From NCBI GenBank assembly GCA_016932235.1, contig JAFGDF010000199.1, forward strand, positions 1-29,285: 29,285 bases of DNA. The letters are read 5' to 3'. Positions 22,737 to 29,285 of the stretch are shown here, piece by piece. A program made the translations under genes and the position numbers. The first letter of the stretch is position 1, and each line of letters begins with the position of its first letter. This DNA is from Deltaproteobacteria bacterium (GTDB taxonomy: Bacteria > Desulfobacterota > DSM-4660 > Desulfatiglandales > HGW-15). The notes beneath the pieces are model-generated. The model made no database searches. It saw only the letters and a list, made by a program, of their open reading frames with translations, and was not told where the DNA came from.

Positions 22737-23502
22737 TGCATTCATCCTCGTCATCGGTGAAATGGGCTTCGAGCCTTATATCCTTATACGGATCAGGCTG
22801 ATAGAGCCTTATTAAACCCATATGTACCAACTCAAGAAGGGCCAGGAAGGTTATTATGAATTCGGCAATTGTCCTGTCATCCCTGAATAATTCATGAAAA
22901 TAGAGCGATTGCTCCTTTTTCAACCTGGTCATTATAAACGCGGTCCTTTCCTTGATGGACCATATCTGGGCCTTAAACGTAATTTTTGACCCGGGCAGTT
23001 CTCTTTCAATAACCTTTTTAAATGCGTCTATCAGTTGAAAAAGATTGACGTCCAGGAGGATTTCATCACTCTTCAGGTGATCGAGCGAATCAGGTGGCAC
23101 CTTGCGGGTGAAAACATCTCTGTTTAAAATTTCTCTTTCAAAAAGTTCCCCTGCGAGTTCCTTTAATCTTATATATTCCAGAAGCGGTTCCGTAATTTCG
23201 TTCCTCGGATCTTCTCCTTCCTCTTCATTTTCAGTCAGCTCTGGGAGAAGCATCCTGGATTTGATATGAGTAAGGGTAGATGCCATTACCAGAAAATCAC
23301 CGGCAATATCGATGTTCAGCGACTTCAGCAGATCCATGTATTCCAGATATTGATCGGTAATGATAGCTATTGGTATATCGAATATATCGACTTCGTTTTT
23401 TCTTATCAAGTGAAGTAGAAGATCAAGTGGACCCTCGAACATATTGAGCTTTACTTTGTATTCATCGCTAATAATTTGATCCGGCATGGCACTATTACAC
23501 AT
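22720..23502 (-). CDS. scpA: ScpA, kleisin subunit of condensin
   Basis: A 260-aa kleisin that links the SMC heads and binds ScpB. The N-terminal SMC-binding helix includes YKVKLNMFEGPLDLLLHLIR and NEVDIFDIPIAIITDQYLEY, the ScpA hallmark. The middle region is acidic (ELTENEEEGEDPRN). The C-terminal winged helix, FHELFRDDRTIAEFIITFLALLELVHMGLIRLYQ (landmark only), completes the family pattern. The length is normal. The gene lies 17 bp after the trpS stop. The first ATG (23502) has no clear ribosome site; an ATG five codons later (23487) is equally possible. It forms a scpA-scpB-rluB operon with overlapping ends. Confidence 0.93.
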   Translation of the reverse strand: MCNSAMPDQIISDEYKVKLNMFEGPLDLLLHLIRKNEVDIFDIPIAIITDQYLEYMDLLKSLNIDIAGDFLVMASTLTHIKSRMLLPELTENEEEGEDPRNEITEPLLEYIRLKELAGELFEREILNRDVFTRKVPPDSLDHLKSDEILLDVNLFQLIDAFKKVIERELPGSKITFKAQIWSIKERTAFIMTRLKKEQSLYFHELFRDDRTIAEFIITFLALLELVHMGLIRLYQPDPYKDIRLEAHFTDDEDECNGEIP

Positions 23503-23519
23503 TCAACAGGATTATTTTT

Positions 23520-24500
23520 CTAAATTCCGATGGCATCCTTTACTTCTTCTATTGTCTTTTTAGCAATTGATCTGGCTTTCCTGTTGCCGTTTTCAATGAT
23601 TTCTTTAACCTTGTTGAGATCAGACTCCAATTCCCTTCTTTTTTCCCTTACTGGGGCAAGCGACATGACAAGATTTTTTGCCATTATTTTTTTACAATCG
23701 ACACAACCTATTTCAGCTCTTTGACAATCTTTCTCAATCTGTTTGACGGTCTCTTTATCGCTGTAGATCTCATGAAATGAAAAGACATTGCATATTTTAG
23801 GATCCCCTGGATCTGATTTCCGGGCCCTTTGCGGATCAGTGATCATCTGCCCTGTCTTTGATTCGATTTCTTTATCGGAATCCGTAAAAAATATGGCATT
23901 ACTATAACTCTTGCTCATCTTTCGCCTGTCAATTCCAAGGATTTTCGATGTCGGGGCCAACAGAACATCAGGAACAGGAAAGATTTCCTCATAAAGAGAA
24001 TTGAATCGACGGGCGATTTCCCTTGTCAACTCCACATGAGGGGCCTGGTCTTCCCCGACAGGAACCCCATTTGCTTTGTACATCAGTATATCAGCGGCTT
24101 GAAGGACAGGATAACCTAAAAAGCCATAGGTATAGATATCCTTTTGTCTTAATTCCTTTAACTGTTCCTTATATGTGGGATTTCTTTGCAGCCAGGGGAG
24201 AGGCGTAATCATTGAAAAGACGAGGTGAAGCTCCGTATGTTCCCTGATTTGGCTCTGGATAAAGAATGTGCTCAGTTCCGGATCCAAACCAATCGAGATC
24301 CAGTCGATGATAATATCATAAATTGAACCCTTGATAATGTCAGTGTTGTGGTACTCACTGGTAAGGGCGTGCCAGTCTGCGATAAAATAGAAACATTCAT
24401 ATTCATTCTGTAGTTTCTTCCAGTTGTCAAGCGCACCGTGAAGATGTCCTAAATGCATCTTTCCGGTAGGCCTCATCCCGCTTACAATCCTTTTTTTCAT
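23520..24500 (-). CDS. trpS: Tryptophanyl-tRNA synthetase
   Basis: Class I aminoacyl-tRNA synthetase that charges tRNA-Trp, 326 aa, typical bacterial length. The HIGH-type signature appears as PTGKMHLGHLHGAL near the N-terminus, the KMSKS signature as RRKMSKS about two thirds through, and the GYPVLQAADILMYKANGVPVGEDQ stretch covers the Trp-pocket region (landmark only). GCVDCKK in the C-terminal half is a variant of the GC(x)CK element often seen in TrpRS. The ATG overlaps the stop of the upstream fusion gene by four bases (ATGA), so translation is coupled. The gene runs into scpA. Confidence 0.95.
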   Translation of the reverse strand: MKKRIVSGMRPTGKMHLGHLHGALDNWKKLQNEYECFYFIADWHALTSEYHNTDIIKGSIYDIIIDWISIGLDPELSTFFIQSQIREHTELHLVFSMITPLPWLQRNPTYKEQLKELRQKDIYTYGFLGYPVLQAADILMYKANGVPVGEDQAPHVELTREIARRFNSLYEEIFPVPDVLLAPTSKILGIDRRKMSKSYSNAIFFTDSDKEIESKTGQMITDPQRARKSDPGDPKICNVFSFHEIYSDKETVKQIEKDCQRAEIGCVDCKKIMAKNLVMSLAPVREKRRELESDLNKVKEIIENGNRKARSIAKKTIEEVKDAIGI

Positions 24501-27178
24501 TCAGTTAGTCTCCTAAATTTATTTACCAGTCTGATTTCGTCCTGCTTTGTGTTTATTTCGTTATTCAGCTTCGACTTAAGAAGGTAATCAAATATTCTCC
24601 TGTATTCGGGACCGGGCTTGATGCCCATTTCTATAAGGTCTCTGCCTCGAAGCCTGATCTTTGTATTTTTCAACTTTGTGAAATATATGGAAAATATTTT
24701 CTTTACCTTCTCATTGTTTGTCTTTGCCATCATGAAAAGCAAGACCTCTGTATCATATTGTGAAAGTAATGTATAGATACCAAAGTTATCATCTATTTCA
24801 ATCCGGAAAAGCCTCTCGAGGATATTTGCCGCTTCCAGAGGCTGTGAAATAAGAGATCTTTTTTCCTGCTCTCCAAACTGCATTCTTCTTCCAAGATCAT
24901 CCATGCTTTTGGGATCCAGTGCGGATGTCAAACCGTACCAGTAGATCCTCCATGGCTGATAGCTTTCTTCAATAAAGAGGAGGTTAAACCAGGAGATAAC
25001 ATCTCCAATACTTTCCAGGATTTTTCGTATAGCTTTGTCATAGACTATCTGGGGTGAGATATATTGCATGAGATCAAACTCATTCATTCTTTCTATGGAT
25101 TTAATAGGCCGGTCTTCCATTAAAAGCAGTTTTAACTCGGAATAGAGGCGTCTTCCTGATAGTTCCTTGAAACAATCGATGCTTACGGCATTTTTCATTA
25201 ATGCAAGGGTGAGTTTTCCTATCTTAAAGCCGAAACGCTGTTCAAACCGGATTGCCCTCAGCACGCGGGTGGGATCTTCCACGAAGCTCAGGTTATGCAA
25301 GACCCTTATGACTTTTTCTCTAAGGTCTTTCTGTCCCCCGAAATAATCTATAAGAGTCCCATATTCCTTTCTGTTCAGCTTTATTGCCAGCGTATTGATT
25401 GTAAAGTCCCTTCTGTAAAGATCCATTTTCAGGGAACTGGTTTCCACTACCGGAGTAGCCGCCGGTGTCTCGTAATATTCCATACGGGCCGTGGCTATAT
25501 CCACTTTAAATTTATCTGGAAATATAAGAACGGCGGTTCCGAATTTACGATGGCTCCTGACCCTTACGTCATGGCTTTCCGCATATTTCCTTGCGAACTT
25601 TATCCCATCCCCCTCAATTACTATATCAACATCCAGGTTATCGCGTTTAAGGAATACGTCGCGAACTATGCCTCCCATGAGATAGGCGCTGTAACCAAGC
25701 AAATCGGCTGTTTTACCCAATTCTTTTATTATGCCGATGATCCTCTTGGGAAGGCGCCCCTTCAGGATGGCAGTTATATTTTTTTTCTTGGTAAAATAAG
25801 AAGCGTGTTGTGAGCCATAAAGAAAATCGGGGAGGACAGGACCGCCTACCAGGATATTTAAGAGATCTGTTCTTGTTATTACGCCCAAAACGCCATCGTC
25901 CCCAATAACAGGCAGTATCCGCAATTTATCTTTTATAATCAGTTCCTGGACCTGATTCATAGTGGCATCGGGACCCACAAAGGAAAAGTCTATATTCATG
26001 TATTCCTTTACAGGGATCTTTCCCAGACCGAAATACACCGCTTTCTCCATTATCTGCCTTGTAATATATCCTTTCATTTTGCTGTTTTTATCTATTACAA
26101 GGAGAACGTTTATATTATACTTGGTCATGAGGATGGCGGCTTCCTGGATCGTTTCAGCCGGCGTGATGCTGATAGCAGGGGAGGACATGATATTTATCGC
26201 GGTATTCTGAGGCTTTATGTGGTTTCTCAGGAGCGTATTCAAAGATCGTTCAATCTGAATGAGCGTATGATTCTTGATCGTAGCAGAGGCTGCCTGTGGA
26301 TGGCCGCCACCGCCAAATGCAAGAGCGATTTCAGCTACATTCACTTCTTCCTTTCTGCTCCGTGCAACAAGATAGATCCTGTCTTCCATCTGGGCAAGGG
26401 CAAAAAGGACATTCAGACTCTCCATTTCCATGAACTTATGCACGAGAACGGCAAAATCGCCGATGTATTCCTCACGGATCACCTTTGCTATAATAACCTC
26501 AACTCCATTAATAATATGAGTTGTTGCGGATTTGGTCAGGTCATTCAGGAGCCAGATCTGCTCTGCGGTCAACTCACGAGTCAGCATATCAGCTATCATA
26601 TTCTGATTGGCTCCCTGCTCCGAAAGCCATGATGCCGCAAGATGGTCCTCGGCTGTTGTTGATGAGAAGGTAAATGACCCTGTATCTTCGTGGATCCCAA
26701 GGCACATAACTGTGGCCTCGTCCTGGGTCAGACTTATACCCCTTTTCCTAATGATTTCGGTGAGAATTGCCGTCGTGGAGCCAATCTTCTTGATGATTTC
26801 AACGCTGCCGTGAATATCTTCATCGGAATCAGGGTGATGATCGTAGATATGTATCTCCAGATCAACTCTATCCAGCAATTCTGCAAATTTACCGATCCGG
26901 CTTCTTTGTCTTGTATCAACAATGATCAATTTTTTTACTCTGTCAAAGTCGATATTTTTTATTTTGGTGAAATTAAAAAGATAGGATGTCGAATGCAGGA
27001 AAAAATTGCGCAGATTCTTCTCTTGTGAACCAGGGAAGGCCAGTATTGCTTCTGGATACAATTTTTTAGCCGCAATCATTGAAGAGAGTGCGTCAAAGTC
27101 GGCATTTACATGTGTTGTTATGACTGTTGAACCGGGATTTGCATCCCGTGTCAATTTTTCCCTTTCATTCTTCAGCAT
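24497..27178 (-). CDS. DHH phosphoesterase-CBS-CBS-tRNA nucleotidyltransferase fusion
   Basis: A large 893-aa multidomain protein. Residues 1-310 are a DHH/DHHA1 unit: HVNADFDALSS with Asp27 and Asp29, IVDTR, DHHPDSD at 113-119, and GGGGHPQAAS at 289-298. Two CBS motifs follow (about 327-381 and 391-446). A class II nucleotidyltransferase/poly(A) polymerase head is next: YLMGGIVRDVFL (499-510), the metal-binding DVD (516-518), RRDFTIN (589-595), EDPTRVLRAIRFEQRF (about 627-642), then neck and body helices. Similar fusions occur in Deltaproteobacteria, and the Aquifex A-adding enzyme is also large and multidomain. The likely job is therefore A-addition or full CCA repair at tRNA 3' ends, with a nucleotide-sensing CBS part. 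Poly(A) polymerase is the alternative. The DHH domain may remove oligonucleotides or nucleotides. The ATG follows the dksA terminator, and the stop overlaps trpS. Confidence 0.88.
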   Translation of the reverse strand: MLKNEREKLTRDANPGSTVITTHVNADFDALSSMIAAKKLYPEAILAFPGSQEKNLRNFFLHSTSYLFNFTKIKNIDFDRVKKLIIVDTRQRSRIGKFAELLDRVDLEIHIYDHHPDSDEDIHGSVEIIKKIGSTTAILTEIIRKRGISLTQDEATVMCLGIHEDTGSFTFSSTTAEDHLAASWLSEQGANQNMIADMLTRELTAEQIWLLNDLTKSATTHIINGVEVIIAKVIREEYIGDFAVLVHKFMEMESLNVLFALAQMEDRIYLVARSRKEEVNVAEIALAFGGGGHPQAASATIKNHTLIQIERSLNTLLRNHIKPQNTAINIMSSPAISITPAETIQEAAILMTKYNINVLLVIDKNSKMKGYITRQIMEKAVYFGLGKIPVKEYMNIDFSFVGPDATMNQVQELIIKDKLRILPVIGDDGVLGVITRTDLLNILVGGPVLPDFLYGSQHASYFTKKKNITAILKGRLPKRIIGIIKELGKTADLLGYSAYLMGGIVRDVFLKRDNLDVDIVIEGDGIKFARKYAESHDVRVRSHRKFGTAVLIFPDKFKVDIATARMEYYETPAATPVVETSSLKMDLYRRDFTINTLAIKLNRKEYGTLIDYFGGQKDLREKVIRVLHNLSFVEDPTRVLRAIRFEQRFGFKIGKLTLALMKNAVSIDCFKELSGRRLYSELKLLLMEDRPIKSIERMNEFDLMQYISPQIVYDKAIRKILESIGDVISWFNLLFIEESYQPWRIYWYGLTSALDPKSMDDLGRRMQFGEQEKRSLISQPLEAANILERLFRIEIDDNFGIYTLLSQYDTEVLLFMMAKTNNEKVKKIFSIYFTKLKNTKIRLRGRDLIEMGIKPGPEYRRIFDYLLKSKLNNEINTKQDEIRLVNKFRRLTE

Positions 27179-27203
27179 GGAAGGATCATTCTAAGTACGT
27201 AAT

Positions 27204-27242
27204 AAAAAGGCCGGGCACAGAAAATTGCCTCGGCCGTTTTTT
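27204..27242 (-). terminator. Rho-independent terminator of dksA
   Basis: On the minus strand a GC-rich stem (CGGCC and GGC pairing with GCC and GGCC, one unpaired base, 10-nt loop) is flanked by A- and T-runs on both sides. It lies 14 bp beyond the dksA stop and 26 bp before the fusion gene, so the fusion gene needs its own promoter or read-through. Confidence 0.8.
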
Positions 27243-27255
27243 AAGAGGGTTCATG

Positions 27256-27621
27256 TTATAAACCCTTCAGCCTTTCCTCGTCTTCCTGTTTTTTCTTGCA
27301 ATCAATGCAAAGTGTTGTAACAGGTCTGGCTTTAAGTCTCTTTTCCGATATTTCCTCTCCGCACGATTCGCATATACCATAGGTACCGTTCTCTATCCGC
27401 TCCAGAGCATCTTTTATCTTTCCAATGAGTTTTCTTTCCCTATCCCTGATCCTCAGAGTGAAGTTCCGGTCGGATTCCAGTGTGGCGCGATCGGCAGGGT
27501 CAGGCAGATTTCCCTTGAGATCACTCATGCCACTGACGGTTTTGTTGACTTCCTGAAGAAGATTCTCCAGTCTCTTATTCAGTAGGTTTTTAAAATATTC
27601 CAGTTTTTTCTCTGTTAACAT
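27256..27621 (-). CDS. dksA: DksA/TraR-family transcription factor
   Basis: A 121-aa RNA polymerase secondary-channel factor that modulates initiation, notably with ppGpp at stable-RNA and amino-acid promoters. The N-terminal coiled coil carries the tip motif DPADRA (41-46), equivalent to DxxDxA in E. coli DksA, which is needed for activity. The C-terminal zinc finger has Cys84, Cys87, Cys105 and Cys108 (CESC...CIDC). The protein is shorter than E. coli DksA (151 aa) because the N-terminal extension is absent, which is common outside the gamma-proteobacteria. It has its own promoter (27672-27699) and a strong terminator, so it forms an independent transcript between dnaJ and the fusion gene. 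Confidence 0.92.
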   Translation of the reverse strand: MLTEKKLEYFKNLLNKRLENLLQEVNKTVSGMSDLKGNLPDPADRATLESDRNFTLRIRDRERKLIGKIKDALERIENGTYGICESCGEEISEKRLKARPVTTLCIDCKKKQEDEERLKGL

Positions 27622-27671
27622 GGTTTGGTCTTTACTCCTGCTTCAAAGGGTGCTCTGTATCGGGAATAGTT

Positions 27672-27699
27672 ATTATACATATCTTAAACGAAATGTAAA
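27672..27699 (-). promoter_or_regulatory. Sigma-70-type promoter of dksA
   Basis: On the minus strand TTTACA (complement of 27694-27699) and TATAAT (complement of 27672-27677) are 16 bp apart, about 50 bp before the dksA start. The surrounding spacer is AT-rich and has no ORF. Confidence 0.65.
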
Positions 27700-27792
27700 A
27701 CAAACTATTTATATTTTTAATTCTGATCCCTGCATAGCCTCCCCCACGAATAATTTTTATCCAGCAGTACGCCGGAGAATGCCGACAGGATG

Positions 27793-28896
27793 CTAGGACT
27801 TTCTCCCGAATAATTTACCTTTTTTTTCTTGTTTCTTAGTGTCCATTGTCTCCGCGAAATCCTTTAGTAATTCTTTCTGCCGAGATGTGAGTTTCTGAGG
27901 GATCTTCACGATTATCTTAACAAGCAGATCTCCTCTGTATCCTCTTTGCAGACTGGGCATTCCCATACCTCGAAGTGTTATTATGTCTCCGGGTTGCGTT
28001 CCCATTGGAATCTTTAGATCATGTGTTTCATCCTTATCGAGAATGGGTATAGGAATTATATCACCTAAGGCAGCCTGATGAAATGATATGGGAATTTCAC
28101 AAATAAGGTGCTCACTTTCACGGGTAAAAAATGGATGCTCCTTTACATGAATCACAATGAACAGATCGCCCGGAGGGCCGGAATGCTCGCCAGCTTCCCC
28201 CTCACCCCTGAGTCGCAGTTGTGAACCATTATCCACACCCGCTGGGATCTTTATGCTGATTTCTCTCTCCGCGCTGATTTTTCCTTTACCCCCGCATTTC
28301 TTGCAGGGATCGGTAACTATTCGCCCCTGTCCATGACAGGCAGGGCAAGTAGTATTGATCTGAAAAAATCCCTGTGATCGAATTACATTCCCCCGGCCTT
28401 GACATGTGCCGCATACCTGAGGCTCACTTCCTGGCGTAATTCCCGAACCTTTACACGCGTTGCATGACACCATTTTTTTAAAGGTTATTCTTTCTTCTTT
28501 TCCAGTGAAGGCCTCTTCAAGTGTCAACTCCATGTCATAGCGAAGATCTCTACCTTTTCTGGCATTGGTTCTCCTTCTTCGCCCGGTTCCAAAACCGAAG
28601 AAATCTTCAAAGATGTCCCCGAAACTCGAAAAAATATCTTCAAATCCACTGAAACCACTAAAGCCGGTCCCGCTGAGACCCTCATGACCATACTGATCAT
28701 ATATCTGCCTTTTATCTCTGTCCCTCAGCACTTCATAGGCTTCAGCCGCTTCTTTAAATTTTTCCTCCGCTTCTCTATCGTTTGGATTCCTGTCCGGGTG
28801 ATATTTCATGGCAAGTTTTCGATAAGCCTTTTTTATCTCATCCTCACCTGCATCCCTTGCGATATCAAGGATTTCGTAGTAATCCCTTTTATTCAT
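27793..28896 (-). CDS. dnaJ: DnaJ, Hsp40 co-chaperone
   Basis: A full-length 367-aa DnaJ that stimulates the DnaK ATPase and holds unfolded proteins. The J domain has HPD at 33-35. The Gly/Phe-rich linker spans about residues 74-107 ([17 protein letters not shown]). Four zinc-binding CxxCxGxG repeats follow: [24 protein letters not shown] and CKKCGGKG. Two C-terminal beta-sandwich substrate domains contain [18 protein letters not shown] and the terminal RGDLLVKI region. All hallmarks are present, so it is type I DnaJ rather than CbpA. It starts 2 bp after the rpoZ stop with GAAGG upstream, forming an rpoZ-dnaJ operon. No dnaK or grpE is nearby in this window. No clear heat-shock (sigma-32 or CIRCE) element was seen at the right edge. 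Confidence 0.95.
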   Translation of the reverse strand: MNKRDYYEILDIARDAGEDEIKKAYRKLAMKYHPDRNPNDREAEEKFKEAAEAYEVLRDRDKRQIYDQYGHEGLSGTGFSGFSGFEDIFSSFGDIFEDFFGFGTGRRRRTNARKGRDLRYDMELTLEEAFTGKEERITFKKMVSCNACKGSGITPGSEPQVCGTCQGRGNVIRSQGFFQINTTCPACHGQGRIVTDPCKKCGGKGKISAEREISIKIPAGVDNGSQLRLRGEGEAGEHSGPPGDLFIVIHVKEHPFFTRESEHLICEIPISFHQAALGDIIPIPILDKDETHDLKIPMGTQPGDIITLRGMGMPSLQRGYRGDLLVKIIVKIPQKLTSRQKELLKDFAETMDTKKQEKKGKLFGRKS

Positions 28897-28898
28897 CG

Positions 28899-29207
28899 TC
28901 AGTTGCCTTCTGCTCCGGTGCTTACGCTATCCGGTTCTTGCCCGGAGCTTTCTGCATAAGCCTGGTCCCGGGATTCTGGTTGGATCTGCAATGGCCTTTC
29001 AGAGAGGTGCCTATCTCTTCCGGATTCTGATATTTCTATATTTCCCGCAGCTATCTCCCGCAATGCGACTACAATGTCCCTGTTTTTCGAAATGATGGTG
29101 GATTCTTCACCTTTTCTGAGTTCCCTGACGCGTTTGGATGCCATGTGGATCAACGCAAACCGGTTATTAATTCTTTTCAGGCAATCTTCAATCGTAATAC
29201 GTGCCAT
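28899..29207 (-). CDS. rpoZ: RNA polymerase omega subunit
   Basis: A 102-aa RpoZ, the small subunit that aids assembly of RNA polymerase and, in many bacteria, forms part of a ppGpp site. The conserved core [20 protein letters not shown] and [11 protein letters not shown], then [17 protein letters not shown], fill the first 60 residues. The last 40 are a variable hydrophilic tail. The start is preceded by AAGGAGAG at good spacing. It is the first gene of rpoZ-dnaJ; in many relatives gmk precedes it, which would lie beyond this window. The 78-bp upstream stretch in view has no clear promoter. Confidence 0.93.
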   Translation of the reverse strand: MARITIEDCLKRINNRFALIHMASKRVRELRKGEESTIISKNRDIVVALREIAAGNIEISESGRDRHLSERPLQIQPESRDQAYAESSGQEPDSVSTGAEGN

Positions 29208-29285
29208 ATTTCTCTCCTTACCATAAAATGACAGGTTAATGCTTTTCTGTTGTTAAAACATGTATTAAGTTGCAATTTTTTTTGC

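Noticed and set aside
27737..27815. GGAGAA/TTCTCC pairing after dnaJ as a terminator
   Set aside because: The loop is over 20 nt and no T-run follows in the transcription direction, so it is not convincing.

Overview
The window looks like a chromosomal segment of a Gram-negative bacterium, most likely a Desulfobacterota / former Deltaproteobacteria lineage (Syntrophales/Desulfobacterales-like). This is inferred, not proven. The grounds are kdsB (Kdo-lipopolysaccharide), a dense set of NtrC-type sigma-54 regulators with their kinases, an SLC13 permease beside a CBS protein, a DHH-CBS-CBS-nucleotidyltransferase fusion next to trpS-scpA-scpB-rluB, and rpoZ-dnaJ-dksA nearby. Nearly all genes are intact and tightly packed.

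Layout. 1-554 has no gene and holds a long imperfect inverted repeat (151-506). 555-2601 (+) is a DUF1015 gene overlapping a TrmN-type methyltransferase gene. dciA (-) and hflK-hflC (+) diverge from a short spacer with a good sigma-70 promoter. hflC meets a leftward operon, zinc ribbon-queD-kdsB-recJ, at a bidirectional terminator; that operon has its own promoter at 8289-8317. From 8564 rightward come a CBS-domain protein, an SLC13/DASS-type permease, a Cam-type gamma-carbonic anhydrase, and an NtrB/NtrC-like pair (HK1/RR1) whose kinase lacks the usual acid after the phosphoacceptor histidine.

A consensus sigma-54 promoter (14887-14902), with a perfect TTTTTACA-N3-TGTAAAAA inverted repeat about 130 bp upstream, then drives a second cluster: a stand-alone receiver (TTG start), a membrane dCache-PAS kinase HK2 (TTG start) and a second NtrC-type regulator RR2. 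The arrangement suggests a regulatory cascade in which RR1 and/or RR2 act at this promoter. An MFS transporter gene follows. It is preceded by a REP-like perfect palindrome and followed by the 5'-truncated remnant of a REP-associated (RAYT/IS200-type) tyrosine transposase. I recovered the upstream part of that remnant by reading back in frame to 20417.

The right third (20993-29207) is a leftward housekeeping block: tRNA-Val(CAC), rluB, scpB, scpA, trpS, an 893-residue DHH-CBS-CBS-tRNA nucleotidyltransferase fusion, dksA (own promoter and terminator), dnaJ and rpoZ. It covers rRNA and tRNA maturation, chromosome segregation and transcription control.

The most novel-looking elements are the Cam/SLC13/CBS/two-component neighbourhood joined to the sigma-54 cascade, the atypical HK1 H-box, the long inverted repeat at the left edge, and the RAYT remnant with its REP-like palindrome. 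I saw no CRISPR array, phage module or recognisable defence system.
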